Shown here: in pieces, positions 46,108 through 54,148 of the stretch | Position numbering within the stretch: position 1 is the first letter of the stretch | Layout: each line of letters begins with the position of its first letter | From: Salinicoccus roseus | Lineage (GTDB): Bacteria; Bacillota; Bacilli; Staphylococcales; Salinicoccaceae | Assembly (NCBI RefSeq): GCF_003814515.1 | Contig: NZ_RKQJ01000004.1 | Coordinates: 62,001-126,000 of the forward strand | DNA: 64,000 nucleotides | Direction of reading: 5' to 3' | Notes under the pieces: model-generated | Database searches by the model: none | Told to the model about the DNA's origin: nothing | The model's input: the letters and a program-made list of their open reading frames with translations, nothing else | Position numbers and translations under genes: made by a program

Positions 46108-47198
46108 AATATGATTTCCTCTACACCAAGAACATCTTCCACCATGTCGGTGACGCCCAGTGCTTCAAAATTTGGAATGATCGCCCGTCCGGTCAACCCG
46201 GTCAATGTAGCAATGAATTCAGCCCCGATTGCTTCTGCACAATAGTAATCGGCCACTGAATCCCCTACAATGACAACCTTGTCGTCGGATGTGTTCCTTT
46301 GATTCAATGCATCCTCAAAGTGCACTTCGTCATGTTCATACAGGCTCCATAGGTAGCTGTATGGGTGGGGTTTGGCGAGAGAACCTTCGGCCTGATCTGT
46401 TGCTTCTGCCGCAAGCACTTCTGATGCCGTTGAGATCCTGTTGTTCCGGAATATGTCCATGAGACGTTCCTGGTGGAATGGAATCAGCGTCTCCTGTCTC
46501 GGCCGCCCTGTGGCGACGCCGATCTCGACTCCTGCCTCAAGCAGGCGCTTCAGCATCCCCCTGATGTCTTCAGGGGCAACAATCCATTCTTCATCATGAA
46601 TGAATCCAGGCTTGTCCAGCTCTTCTGCTTCAATGCCTGTAGAGGTCTTGACGTCACTGCTGCCAAGATACCATTCCTGATATTTATACTGTCCCTTCTC
46701 CCATATGGGACCTGCCATCTCAAAGGCCGATGCATCTTCAATGTTCAGCTTCTCCCTGGCATATGCCATGAGCGCATCATATATGGAATCCTTCGTGTAG
46801 GTGTCACCCTTCAGGAATTCGACCACCTTTTTGTAATCCACTTCCTGGGTGTTCATCATGCCGCCAACGCCTTGGATGTCGGCGAGGTCCATTCCTTCCA
46901 TCTTCAGGTCCGCATTTCTCATCAATTCTATATATAGGATGGAAAATGTCACAAAAAGCATATCCCAATTGGAGTTCAGACCCATCTGCTTAAAACGGTC
47001 AAGCACCTCATCGTTGCTGAACACTTCCGCCCTGATTTCCTTTATTTCCTGATCGCTGTAATCCGTACGGAACTGATATGTATCCAGGTTCAGATATCTT
47101 GGACTATAGAGCATCTCGTGCACCGCCAGGGCGGATACATCGAAACACCTTTCCTCACTTAAAAAAACGCCATCCACATCAAATAGTACGACCGTCAC
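46089..47198 (-). CDS. HAD-superfamily hydrolase (phosphatase), large form
   Basis: About 369 residues. HAD motif I VLFDVDGVFL at the very N-terminus, motif II-like GVATGRPRQET, a lysine/Pro region LAKPHPYSYL, and motif IV VIVGDSVADYY. A long helical cap of about 200 residues lies between motifs I and II, so a phosphoglycolate-phosphatase-like action on a larger substrate is possible but unknown. The reading is open to 47348, but GGGGAGG lies 8 nt before GTG at 47198, and the HAD motif then starts at residue 4 as is normal. Convergent with serA. Confidence 0.75.
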   Translation of the reverse strand: MTVVLFDVDGVFLSEERCFDVSALAVHEMLYSPRYLNLDTYQFRTDYSDQEIKEIRAEVFSNDEVLDRFKQMGLNSNWDMLFVTFSILYIELMRNADLKMEGMDLADIQGVGGMMNTQEVDYKKVVEFLKGDTYTKDSIYDALMAYAREKLNIEDASAFEMAGPIWEKGQYKYQEWYLGSSDVKTSTGIEAEELDKPGFIHDEEWIVAPEDIRGMLKRLLEAGVEIGVATGRPRQETLIPFHQERLMDIFRNNRISTASEVLAAEATDQAEGSLAKPHPYSYLWSLYEHDEVHFEDALNQRNTSDDKVVIVGDSVADYYCAEAIGAEFIATLTGLTGRAIIPNFEALGVTDMVEDVLGVEEIILKNHHS

Positions 47199-47570
47199 AC
47201 GCTTGTCCTCCCCATCTACACTATGTATTATAATCTCAAGTTTCTCATATCGTGCGGGAATTGTCGATATTGGTTTTGATAATTTGAAATCTTGCGAATT
47301 CATTTTTCCATTTGGAAGTAATATTATACTATACCATTCGTTATACACCAGAATTGGCGGGGTTTGAAACGCTTTTATCTAGGGAACAACAAGTTATGAA
47401 ATAAAGCGTTTCACGCCAAATATAAGAATTTAACCCGGGTTAATTTTTTTATTCTGATGCAATTTCATTTTTTTCATCCTATAATGTAAGTCGTAATATG
47501 AATGGTAAATATTGCGTTAAAATTATTAATATAATATTAAGGTACGTTGTACCTGGGTGGAGGAATATTT
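47199..47570. other. Divergent intergenic region with paired GAAACGCTTT motifs
   Basis: 372 nt without a convincing gene. It holds an inverted pair, tgaaacgcttttat (47365-47378) and ataaagcgtttca (47401-47413), 22 nt apart. A likely minus-strand -10 TATAAT lies about 35 nt before the HAD start. An AT-rich stretch holds TTGCGT, 17 bp, TATTAA (near 47513-47541) that could serve the Na/Pi gene. A 13-nt palindrome ggtac-gtt-gtacc (47541-47553) sits in its leader. The roles of both repeats are unknown. Confidence 0.5.
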
Positions 47571-49238
47571 ATGGAACTCAGTCCGATGGAAGTCATCTTT
47601 CTATTTCTCGGAGGACTTGGTATTTTTCTTTATGGTATCAAACAGATGGGGGATGGCCTGCAGGCTTCCGCAGGAGACCGGTTGCGTGAAATTCTGAACC
47701 GGATGACCTCGAACCCGATTAAAGGGATCATTGCTGGTATTGTCGTTACAATACTGCTACAGACCAGTACAGGAACAACAGTACTGACTATTGGACTCGT
47801 TTCCGCAGGCTTTATGACACTGCGTCAATCCATTGGTGTCATTATGGGTGCCAACATAGGTACTACAGTCACTGCCTTCATCATCGGACTGAAGATTGGT
47901 GATTATGCACTGCCGATTCTGGCCCTTGGTGCATTCCTCATATTCTTTCTGAAGAACAGCCCAAAATCCTATAACATCGGTCGCATACTCTTCGGTTTCG
48001 GCGCCCTGTTCTATGGACTTGACCTGATGGGGCAGGGTATGAAACCTTTGGCAGATTACCAATGGTTTACAGATCTGATGCTGGACATGTCTACCAACTC
48101 TCTTCTTGGAGTTACTGTCGGTACAGTACTTACGGTCATAGTCCAAAGCTCGAGTGCTACCATCGGTATCCTCCAGAGTCTTTATAGTAATGGACTGCTC
48201 GACCTTAGCGCCGGTTTGCCATTACTGCTCGGGGATAATATAGGAACAACAATTACTGCTGTCCTTGCAGCGCTTGTAGGCTCCATCGCAGCCAAGAGGG
48301 CAGCTGCCGTCCATGTCATCTTTAACGTAATCGGTGCAACGATTTTCATGATCATCATGCCGTTGTTCGTAAATCTCATTTCATATCTGCAGTCTGCAAT
48401 GGATCTCAACCCGGAAATGACGATTGCTTTTGCACATGGTTTCTTTAATATCACAAATACACTTATCCACTTGCCGTTCATTGCCGCTCTTGCATGGATT
48501 GTAACCCGTATAGTCCCAGGAAGAGACTTCTCCGAGGACTATAAGCCAAACCATCTGGATCCTCATCTTCTTAAGCGCTCGCCTGGCCTTGCCCTGCAGG
48601 GTGCGCAAAAAGAAGTGAAGAACCTTGGCAACCTTACACTGAGCATTCTGGATGATACGAAAGAGTACAGCGAAACGAACAACCCTAAACTATATAAACA
48701 GATCAAGGAAAAAGTGAATGTCGTCGATACGCTTCAGGATAGCCTGCGGTCATATATCATCGACGCATCAAAGTATGATATTTCTCCGGAAGATGCAGAA
48801 AGACAGTCAACCTTGCTTGAAGTGACGCGCATCTTCTATAAAGTCAGTGGGCAGATCAATGAATATGCAGATTTGTTCAATAAGAAACATCGTGAAAACA
48901 TCGAGCTTTCAGAACCCGCCCAGGAAGGCCTGGAAGACCTGTTCAATCATGTATACAAGTCCTTCAGGAAATCGATAGAATCTCTCGATATATACAACCC
49001 TCAAGATCTGGAGGAAGTCATCAGACTCAGCCAGAAGTCATACAAGATCGAGAACAAATTAAGGAAACAGCATGTCAAACGTCTGAATAAAGGCATCTGC
49101 TCCACAGATGGCGGCCTGCTTTACGTAGACCTCATCAGCACACTCGAGCGTATCGGCTATAACGCAAGAAACATTTCCGAAACGAACTTGAGCGATGAAG
49201 TCGATGACCTCGCTGAAGACTTTACAATCTATGAATAA
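47571..49238 (+). CDS. Na/Pi cotransporter family protein with PhoU-like domain
   Basis: 555 residues. Membrane part with two Na_Pi_cotrans repeats marked by QTSTGTT (about residue 62-68) and QSSSATIG (about residue 190), then a soluble C-terminal part of about 200 residues resembling PhoU (helical, residues about 340-550). It would import phosphate with sodium or regulate phosphate flow. GGAGG lies 7 nt before the ATG at 47571; an in-frame ATG at 47547 lies before that site. Confidence 0.87.
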   Translation: MELSPMEVIFLFLGGLGIFLYGIKQMGDGLQASAGDRLREILNRMTSNPIKGIIAGIVVTILLQTSTGTTVLTIGLVSAGFMTLRQSIGVIMGANIGTTVTAFIIGLKIGDYALPILALGAFLIFFLKNSPKSYNIGRILFGFGALFYGLDLMGQGMKPLADYQWFTDLMLDMSTNSLLGVTVGTVLTVIVQSSSATIGILQSLYSNGLLDLSAGLPLLLGDNIGTTITAVLAALVGSIAAKRAAAVHVIFNVIGATIFMIIMPLFVNLISYLQSAMDLNPEMTIAFAHGFFNITNTLIHLPFIAALAWIVTRIVPGRDFSEDYKPNHLDPHLLKRSPGLALQGAQKEVKNLGNLTLSILDDTKEYSETNNPKLYKQIKEKVNVVDTLQDSLRSYIIDASKYDISPEDAERQSTLLEVTRIFYKVSGQINEYADLFNKKHRENIELSEPAQEGLEDLFNHVYKSFRKSIESLDIYNPQDLEEVIRLSQKSYKIENKLRKQHVKRLNKGICSTDGGLLYVDLISTLERIGYNARNISETNLSDEVDDLAEDFTIYE

Positions 49239-49243
49239 CCAAT

Positions 49244-49277
49244 AAAAAACTGGACCAGATGACTGGTCCAGTTTTTT
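49244..49277. terminator. Bidirectional terminator
   Basis: aaaaaactggaccag, atga, and the complementary arm: a 15-bp stem with A/T tails. It ends the Na/Pi gene and the convergent SQR-like gene. Confidence 0.9.
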
Positions 49278-50460
49278 ATACTTTCCCTTTCAATAATGCA
49301 TACCAGTACATGATCGGCAGCATGTTTTTCTTGAACTGATAGAAAAACCATTTATCATCTGTCTGGTTGAGGAATGTCGATTCCTTTGGAATATTATCAT
49401 AACCGAATTCCGCCAGTATCAGGTGACCATATTCTGTAGCTATCGGACAGGCTGTCTTTCCATCATATTCGTGAGATGGTTCCTTATCATCCATACGCTC
49501 CAGAAGGTTTTTGACGAGGATTGGCATCTGCTCCTTTACCGCACTGCCCATTTTGACTGTCGGCAGGCTTGAGGCATCCCCCAATGAAAAGACTGTAGTG
49601 TACGTGTTGTGCATCATCGTGTGCGGGTCTACACTGACCCACCCTTCCGGATCCAGAAGGCCGGAATCCTGAAGAACCGAAGGACCACTCATGGGAGGGG
49701 TGATGACGAGCATCTCGAAAGGCACCACATGCCGCTCACCCGTATCGAGATTTTGAAATAAAGCCTCCTTATGCTCGCTTCTGACCTCTACAAGCTCCTC
49801 CTTCATTTTGTAGTCGATTCCCTTTTCCTCCAAGCGTTGCACCATCTTGTCGCTGTATTTCTTCACCTTGAACACTTCATCACGGCCGCTGCGGAATACG
49901 ATATTCGCATCCCGGTCGTTATCTTTTATATACTCATCCATTGTGAAGACGGAGTTTTCAGCAGAGACACCGCCTTTTATCCTGGACTGGGGTTTCGTGA
50001 TCACAATATTGCCCTCTTTGACCTTCTGGAGGGTCTCGTAGGTGTAATTGACATGCTCGTATATATAATTCGTACATACACCATTCGATCCAAGTGCCTC
50101 CGTGGCGCCTTCAATCGCATCGTAGTTGAGCTCTATGCCAAGGGCTACAACCAGGAAGTCATACTTGATTCTGTATCCGCCTGCCTTTACCTCACGTTTG
50201 ACGGGGTCTACACTCTCCACTGTTTCCTGCAGCCACTTTGCTCCTTTTGGCATCACCTTATCCATGGGCTTCTTAGTAGACTCAAGACTCATTTCTCCAC
50301 TGCCTACCAGCGGCCAGCCCGGCTGGAAGTAATGGTGTTCGGATGGCTCTATGATAAGTACATCCTTCTCCAGACTTTTGTCTTCGCTTAAAATCCTGCT
50401 TGCTGTGGAAACACCTGCGGTCCCTCCACCCAATATGATCAGTCGATAATGATTCTTCAT
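49276..50460 (-). CDS. Sulfide:quinone oxidoreductase-like flavoprotein, central cysteine absent
   Basis: 394 residues of the FAD/NAD-linked disulfide-reductase fold. FAD site LIILGGGTAGVSTASRI, then HHYFQPGWPLVGSGE, YDFLVVALGIEL, and VFSLGDASSLPTVKMGSAVKEQ, all as in type II SQR. Of the redox cysteines, Cys129 (NGVCTNY) and Cys338 (TACPIA) are present. At the usual KCGGAPQ position (about 162) the sequence is IKGGVSAEN, without cysteine. It may use Cys129-Cys338, or have another role such as a general quinone oxidoreductase. ATG at 50460 with GGAGGTG 8 nt upstream. No rhodanese or persulfide dioxygenase gene is adjacent. Confidence 0.8.
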   Translation of the reverse strand: MKNHYRLIILGGGTAGVSTASRILSEDKSLEKDVLIIEPSEHHYFQPGWPLVGSGEMSLESTKKPMDKVMPKGAKWLQETVESVDPVKREVKAGGYRIKYDFLVVALGIELNYDAIEGATEALGSNGVCTNYIYEHVNYTYETLQKVKEGNIVITKPQSRIKGGVSAENSVFTMDEYIKDNDRDANIVFRSGRDEVFKVKKYSDKMVQRLEEKGIDYKMKEELVEVRSEHKEALFQNLDTGERHVVPFEMLVITPPMSGPSVLQDSGLLDPEGWVSVDPHTMMHNTYTTVFSLGDASSLPTVKMGSAVKEQMPILVKNLLERMDDKEPSHEYDGKTACPIATEYGHLILAEFGYDNIPKESTFLNQTDDKWFFYQFKKNMLPIMYWYALLKGKV

Positions 50461-50708
50461 TCTTTCGACACCTCCATTTTTAAGTCTCATTCCCTCTTAT
50501 TGCTTTATTTATTCAGTTGAGCTCAATAATCCCTCTTCTGTCTGACCACGGCTGCCTCATCTTTGAAAATTCTTTCACCATATCTTTATAATGGTCAGCG
50601 TTACCTCATAAACCCCTCCCGAGCACGCTTATCTCCATTCAAAATAAAAAAACACCGCCCTGCGTTATTGATCTTTCATCCAGCATAAAAGCAAGCTGCA
50701 CAGCAAAA

Positions 50709-50740
50709 AAAAGGGATGAGGCCATGGCCTCATCCCTTTT
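50709..50740. terminator. Terminator of glnRA
   Basis: A 32-nt perfect palindrome centred on ccatgg, with A and T runs at its ends, four bases beyond the glnA stop. Confidence 0.9.
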
Positions 50741-50743
50741 CTT

Positions 50744-52078
50744 CTAATATTGGTTCAAATACTGTTTGAGCTCCCAATCGGAAACTTGTGAACGGTACAT
50801 ATCCCACTCGACGCTCTTATTGCCATGGAACTGTCTGTATATATGGCTGCCCAAAGCGTCAATGATCACTCTGTCTTCCCTCATCGCCTTGAGTGCTGTA
50901 TAGAGTGTGGATGGCAGGTCCTCTACTCCTACCGCTTCCCTCTCCTCGCGGGACATCTCATAGATGTTTTCGTTTACCGGCTCTGGCAGATCCGTCTTAT
51001 TCTTGATGCCTTCAAGTCCGGCTTTCAGGATGACGGCAAGTGCGAGATACGGGTTCGCTGCCGGATCGACCGACCTTACTTCTGCACGTGTGGACAGTCC
51101 ACGGGAGGACGGTATACGGAGCAGTGGTGAACGGTTCTTCCCACTCCATGCAATATAGCTTGGCGCCTCATATCCCGGTACGAGACGCTTGTAGGAGTTC
51201 ACAAGCGGGTTGCATACTGCCGTGAAGCCGCGTGCGTGCTTGAGGATGCCGGCCATGAAGTATCTCATATCCTGGCTCAGACCGATATCGTCATTTTCAT
51301 CATAGAAGGCATTCTCTCCACCCTTGAACAATGACACGTTGAAGTGCATACCATTTCCGTTCAGACCGAATAACGGTTTCGGCATGAAAGTAGCATGCAG
51401 GTTATGCTTGCGTGCAACCGTCTTGACCACGAGCTTGAATGTCTGGATGTTGTCACACGCTGTGATGGCATCTGCATATTTGAAGTCAATTTCATGCTGT
51501 CCGGGAGCCACTTCGTGGTGGGATGCTTCTATTTCAAAGCCCATGTCTTCGAGTTCAAGCACAATATCCCTCCGGCAGTTTTCGCCGAGATCAGTCGGTG
51601 CAAGGTCGAAGTAGCCGCCCTGGTCATTGAGCTCGGTTGTAGGCTGTCCTTTTTCATCAAGCTTGAAGAGGAAGAACTCAGGCTCAGGCCCAAGGTTGAA
51701 TGCAGAGTAGCCCATATCTTCCATCTCTTTGAGCACACGCTTCAAGTTAGATCTCGGGTCGCCGTCGAAAGGCTCTCCATCGACATTATAGATGTCACAG
51801 ATGAGTCTTGCTACTTTTCCTTTGCCAGCTGTCCATGGGAAGATTGTCCAAGTGTCCAGGTCAGGTACCAGGTACATATCGGATTCTTCGATTCGAACAA
51901 ATCCTTCGATTGAAGAACCGTCAAACATCATCTCTCCATCGAGGGCTTTGTTCAGTTGGCTGATCGGTACTTCGACATTTTTAATCGTTCCCAAAATATC
52001 TGAGAACTGGAGTCGCAGATACCTGACATTCTCTTCTTCTGCAATACGGATGATATCTTCTCTTTTATACTCGCTCAT
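50744..52078 (-). CDS. glnA: Glutamine synthetase, type I
   Basis: Makes glutamine from glutamate, ammonia and ATP. The 444 residues are the GSI-alpha length of Firmicutes, which are controlled by feedback and GlnR binding rather than adenylylation. Motifs: [64 protein letters not shown], and [27 protein letters not shown]. Second gene of the glnR-glnA operon, 18 nt after glnR. Confidence 0.97.
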   Translation of the reverse strand: MSEYKREDIIRIAEEENVRYLRLQFSDILGTIKNVEVPISQLNKALDGEMMFDGSSIEGFVRIEESDMYLVPDLDTWTIFPWTAGKGKVARLICDIYNVDGEPFDGDPRSNLKRVLKEMEDMGYSAFNLGPEPEFFLFKLDEKGQPTTELNDQGGYFDLAPTDLGENCRRDIVLELEDMGFEIEASHHEVAPGQHEIDFKYADAITACDNIQTFKLVVKTVARKHNLHATFMPKPLFGLNGNGMHFNVSLFKGGENAFYDENDDIGLSQDMRYFMAGILKHARGFTAVCNPLVNSYKRLVPGYEAPSYIAWSGKNRSPLLRIPSSRGLSTRAEVRSVDPAANPYLALAVILKAGLEGIKNKTDLPEPVNENIYEMSREEREAVGVEDLPSTLYTALKAMREDRVIIDALGSHIYRQFHGNKSVEWDMYRSQVSDWELKQYLNQY

Positions 52079-52096
52079 TGTTCACTCTCCTATAAG

Positions 52097-52429
52097 TTAT
52101 TGGAAAAACCTTGATAAATCTCCGCGGTTCAATAAGGGCCGTTGATATTCATTATACTTGAGTATTTCAGGTGTATCGACTTTATGAGGTTCATTTAGGA
52201 TTTCCCCTATCCTTTTCATAGTGAAACCTTTTTCCATGTAGTTTTGGATCGAAAGAAGAATATCCAAGTCATTCATCGAAAAGATCCGATGGTTGCCTGG
52301 TGTCCTTTCAGGAGAAATAAGTGATAGGGATTCATAATATCTGATTTGACGTGCTGTGAGCCCGGTCAGCTTCATGGCTGATGACATTGGAAAAATAGCT
52401 GTATTACGTCTTATATGATCCTTATCCAA
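52097..52429 (-). CDS. glnR: MerR-family nitrogen regulator GlnR
   Basis: Represses glnRA and other nitrogen genes when bound by feedback-inhibited glutamine synthetase. The HTH region is FPMSSAMKLTGLTARQIRYYES, then PGNHRIFSMNDLDILLSIQNYMEKGFTMKRIGEIL, and a short C-terminal tail that in GlnR senses GS. 110 residues from a TTG at 52429, chosen because GAGGGGTG lies 6 nt upstream; a GTG at 52438 lies within that site. A GlnR box (52490-52506) is upstream. Confidence 0.93.
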   Translation of the reverse strand: MDKDHIRRNTAIFPMSSAMKLTGLTARQIRYYESLSLISPERTPGNHRIFSMNDLDILLSIQNYMEKGFTMKRIGEILNEPHKVDTPEILKYNEYQRPLLNRGDLSRFFQ

Positions 52430-52489
52430 AATGATCACCCCTCGCCATGTTCATAATATTAGCACAACATTTTTCAAAAATCTAATCCA

Positions 52490-52506
52490 TGTAAGATATT
52501 CTGACA
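52490..52506. promoter_or_regulatory. GlnR/TnrA box
   Basis: TGTAAGATATTCTGACA matches TGTNA-N7-TNACA at every fixed position. It is 61 nt upstream of glnR and should mediate autorepression of glnRA. Confidence 0.85.
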
Positions 52507-52610
52507 TGTCACTAAACTATAATGAATTTCTTTAAAGGGTAATCTTTTTCATAATGGTCATGCCAGGCTATAATGATTCTTTTGTATGTATAGGCTCTCC
52601 CTTCCAAAAA

Positions 52611-52642
52611 CAAAAAGAACTTCCGGCCTGTGCCGGAAGTTC
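52611..52642 (-). terminator. Terminator of the NSS transporter gene
   Basis: gaacttccggc, ctgt, gccggaagttc: an 11-bp stem followed on the minus strand by TTTTTG and further T runs. Confidence 0.85.
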
Positions 52643-52646
52643 CCAT

Positions 52647-53987
52647 CTAACCTATTATGCTTACCGCGAATACAATCAATATCACTACTGGAAGTACGAA
52701 TCTCAGCATGAACATCCAGAACTTATAAAATCCATACATTTTGCTGCCTTCATCGACATTCAGCTGGTTCATCGTTACACGCTTGTCGATGACAAAGCCG
52801 ACAAACAAGGTCGATACAAGGGCGCCGATCGGAAGCATGATATTGGAGACAAGAAAGTCCACATTATCAAAGATCGACCTGCCGAAAATGATGACGTCAC
52901 TCAGGACCCCATAGGACAGCGCAGATGGAATGCCCGCCAGAAATACGAAGAACCCGAAGATATAGGCTCTACTGCGACGTTTGCTCTCATCGCCCTTTAT
53001 TGCATTGGCCACATTGATTTCAATCATTGAGATCGAAGAAGTCAGAGTTGCGAACAGGAAGGCTCCGATGAAGAGGATATAGAACAGCACCCCAAGCGGA
53101 ATCTCTCCAAATACTTGTGGCAGGACGATGAATACAAGTCCCGGACCTTCAGCGGCTTCCATTCCAAGTGATGCGATTGCAGGAAAAATGGCAAGTCCAG
53201 CCATGATGGAAATGACAACATTCATGAGTACGATTGAGAGCGCAGATTGCGTAAGATTGTGCTCTTCTCCCAGATATGATGAATATGTAATCATCGTCGT
53301 CGCACCAATGCTTAATGCAAAGAAGGACTGCCCCAGTGCATACAGCAGTGCTGTAGAATCAATTCCGCTGATATCCGGCGTCAGGAAGAATGCGATGCCT
53401 TCCATCGCTCCAGGAAGAGTCACTGAACGGATGATTACAATCAGGAAGAGGACGAATAGCAGGGGCATCATCACTTTGGATGCACGTTCAAGTCCTTCCT
53501 GCACTCCTTTAGCCACAATGAAGGCTGTCAGCAGGATGAAGACGCCCTGTGCCACAACGACATATAGTGGATTGGCGATGATGCCTTCGAAAGCAGCTCC
53601 GTAATTATCAATCTGGATCAGGTTGACGGCATCGCCGAGGGCGACAACAAGATAGATCAGTATCCAGCCCCCAATGACACTGTAGAAGGAAAGAAGCAGG
53701 AAGACCGCTATATTCCCGAGCCAGCCAAATACCCTGTAGAACTTCTTTCCGCCAAGATATTCGAACCCTTCAATCGGGTTGCGTTGGCTCGAGCGTCCAA
53801 TAACAAACTCGGAGAGCAGAAGCGGCATTCCAATAAACAATGTCATTATAAGAAATACAAGAAGAAATGCGCCGCCACCATGCTCGGCAGTCATATAAGG
53901 AAAACGCCACAGCGCACCAAGTCCAATTGCTGAACCGGCAGCTGCCAGGACAAACCCTATTTTGGAACCCCATCTCACACTATTCAT
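52647..53987 (-). CDS. Sodium-dependent transporter, NSS/SNF family
   Basis: A 446-residue LeuT-fold symporter with about 11 to 12 hydrophobic segments. The helix 1 hallmark GFVLAAAGSAIGLGALWRFPYMTAEHGGGAFLL includes the unwound Na/substrate site. Bacterial members import amino acids such as tyrosine, tryptophan or alanine. The substrate is not readable here. A sodium symporter suits a halotolerant cell. Single-gene unit with its own terminator. Confidence 0.88.
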   Translation of the reverse strand: MNSVRWGSKIGFVLAAAGSAIGLGALWRFPYMTAEHGGGAFLLVFLIMTLFIGMPLLLSEFVIGRSSQRNPIEGFEYLGGKKFYRVFGWLGNIAVFLLLSFYSVIGGWILIYLVVALGDAVNLIQIDNYGAAFEGIIANPLYVVVAQGVFILLTAFIVAKGVQEGLERASKVMMPLLFVLFLIVIIRSVTLPGAMEGIAFFLTPDISGIDSTALLYALGQSFFALSIGATTMITYSSYLGEEHNLTQSALSIVLMNVVISIMAGLAIFPAIASLGMEAAEGPGLVFIVLPQVFGEIPLGVLFYILFIGAFLFATLTSSISMIEINVANAIKGDESKRRSRAYIFGFFVFLAGIPSALSYGVLSDVIIFGRSIFDNVDFLVSNIMLPIGALVSTLFVGFVIDKRVTMNQLNVDEGSKMYGFYKFWMFMLRFVLPVVILIVFAVSIIG

Positions 53988-54111
53988 AAACTAACCTCTC
54001 TTTACTATTTATTCACTTTATACATTTTTGATAGAGTTCCTAATATAGTAGCATACCTGTTATACATTTGAACACTCCGTGCCGGAAATTCCCTAAGTAA
54101 ATAACGCAAAA

Positions 54112-54141
54112 GGGGCGTCCCCATGAAAGGAACGCCCCTCT
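54112..54141 (-). terminator. Terminator of the FdhF/YdeP-type gene
   Basis: aggggcgtcc and ggaacgcccct pair with a one-base bulge around an 8-nt loop, just beyond the stop codon. On the minus strand a tract with TTTT follows (ccccttttgc). Confidence 0.75.
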
Positions 54142-54148
54142 TAAGATG

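Noticed and set aside
47541-47560. ggtac-gtt-gtacctgggtgg looked like the end of a T-box leader (GGGTGG near an ACC).
   Set aside because: No specifier loop, no antiterminator consensus and no terminator stem upstream; the downstream gene is a phosphate cotransporter, and GGTGGAGG is its ribosome-binding site.
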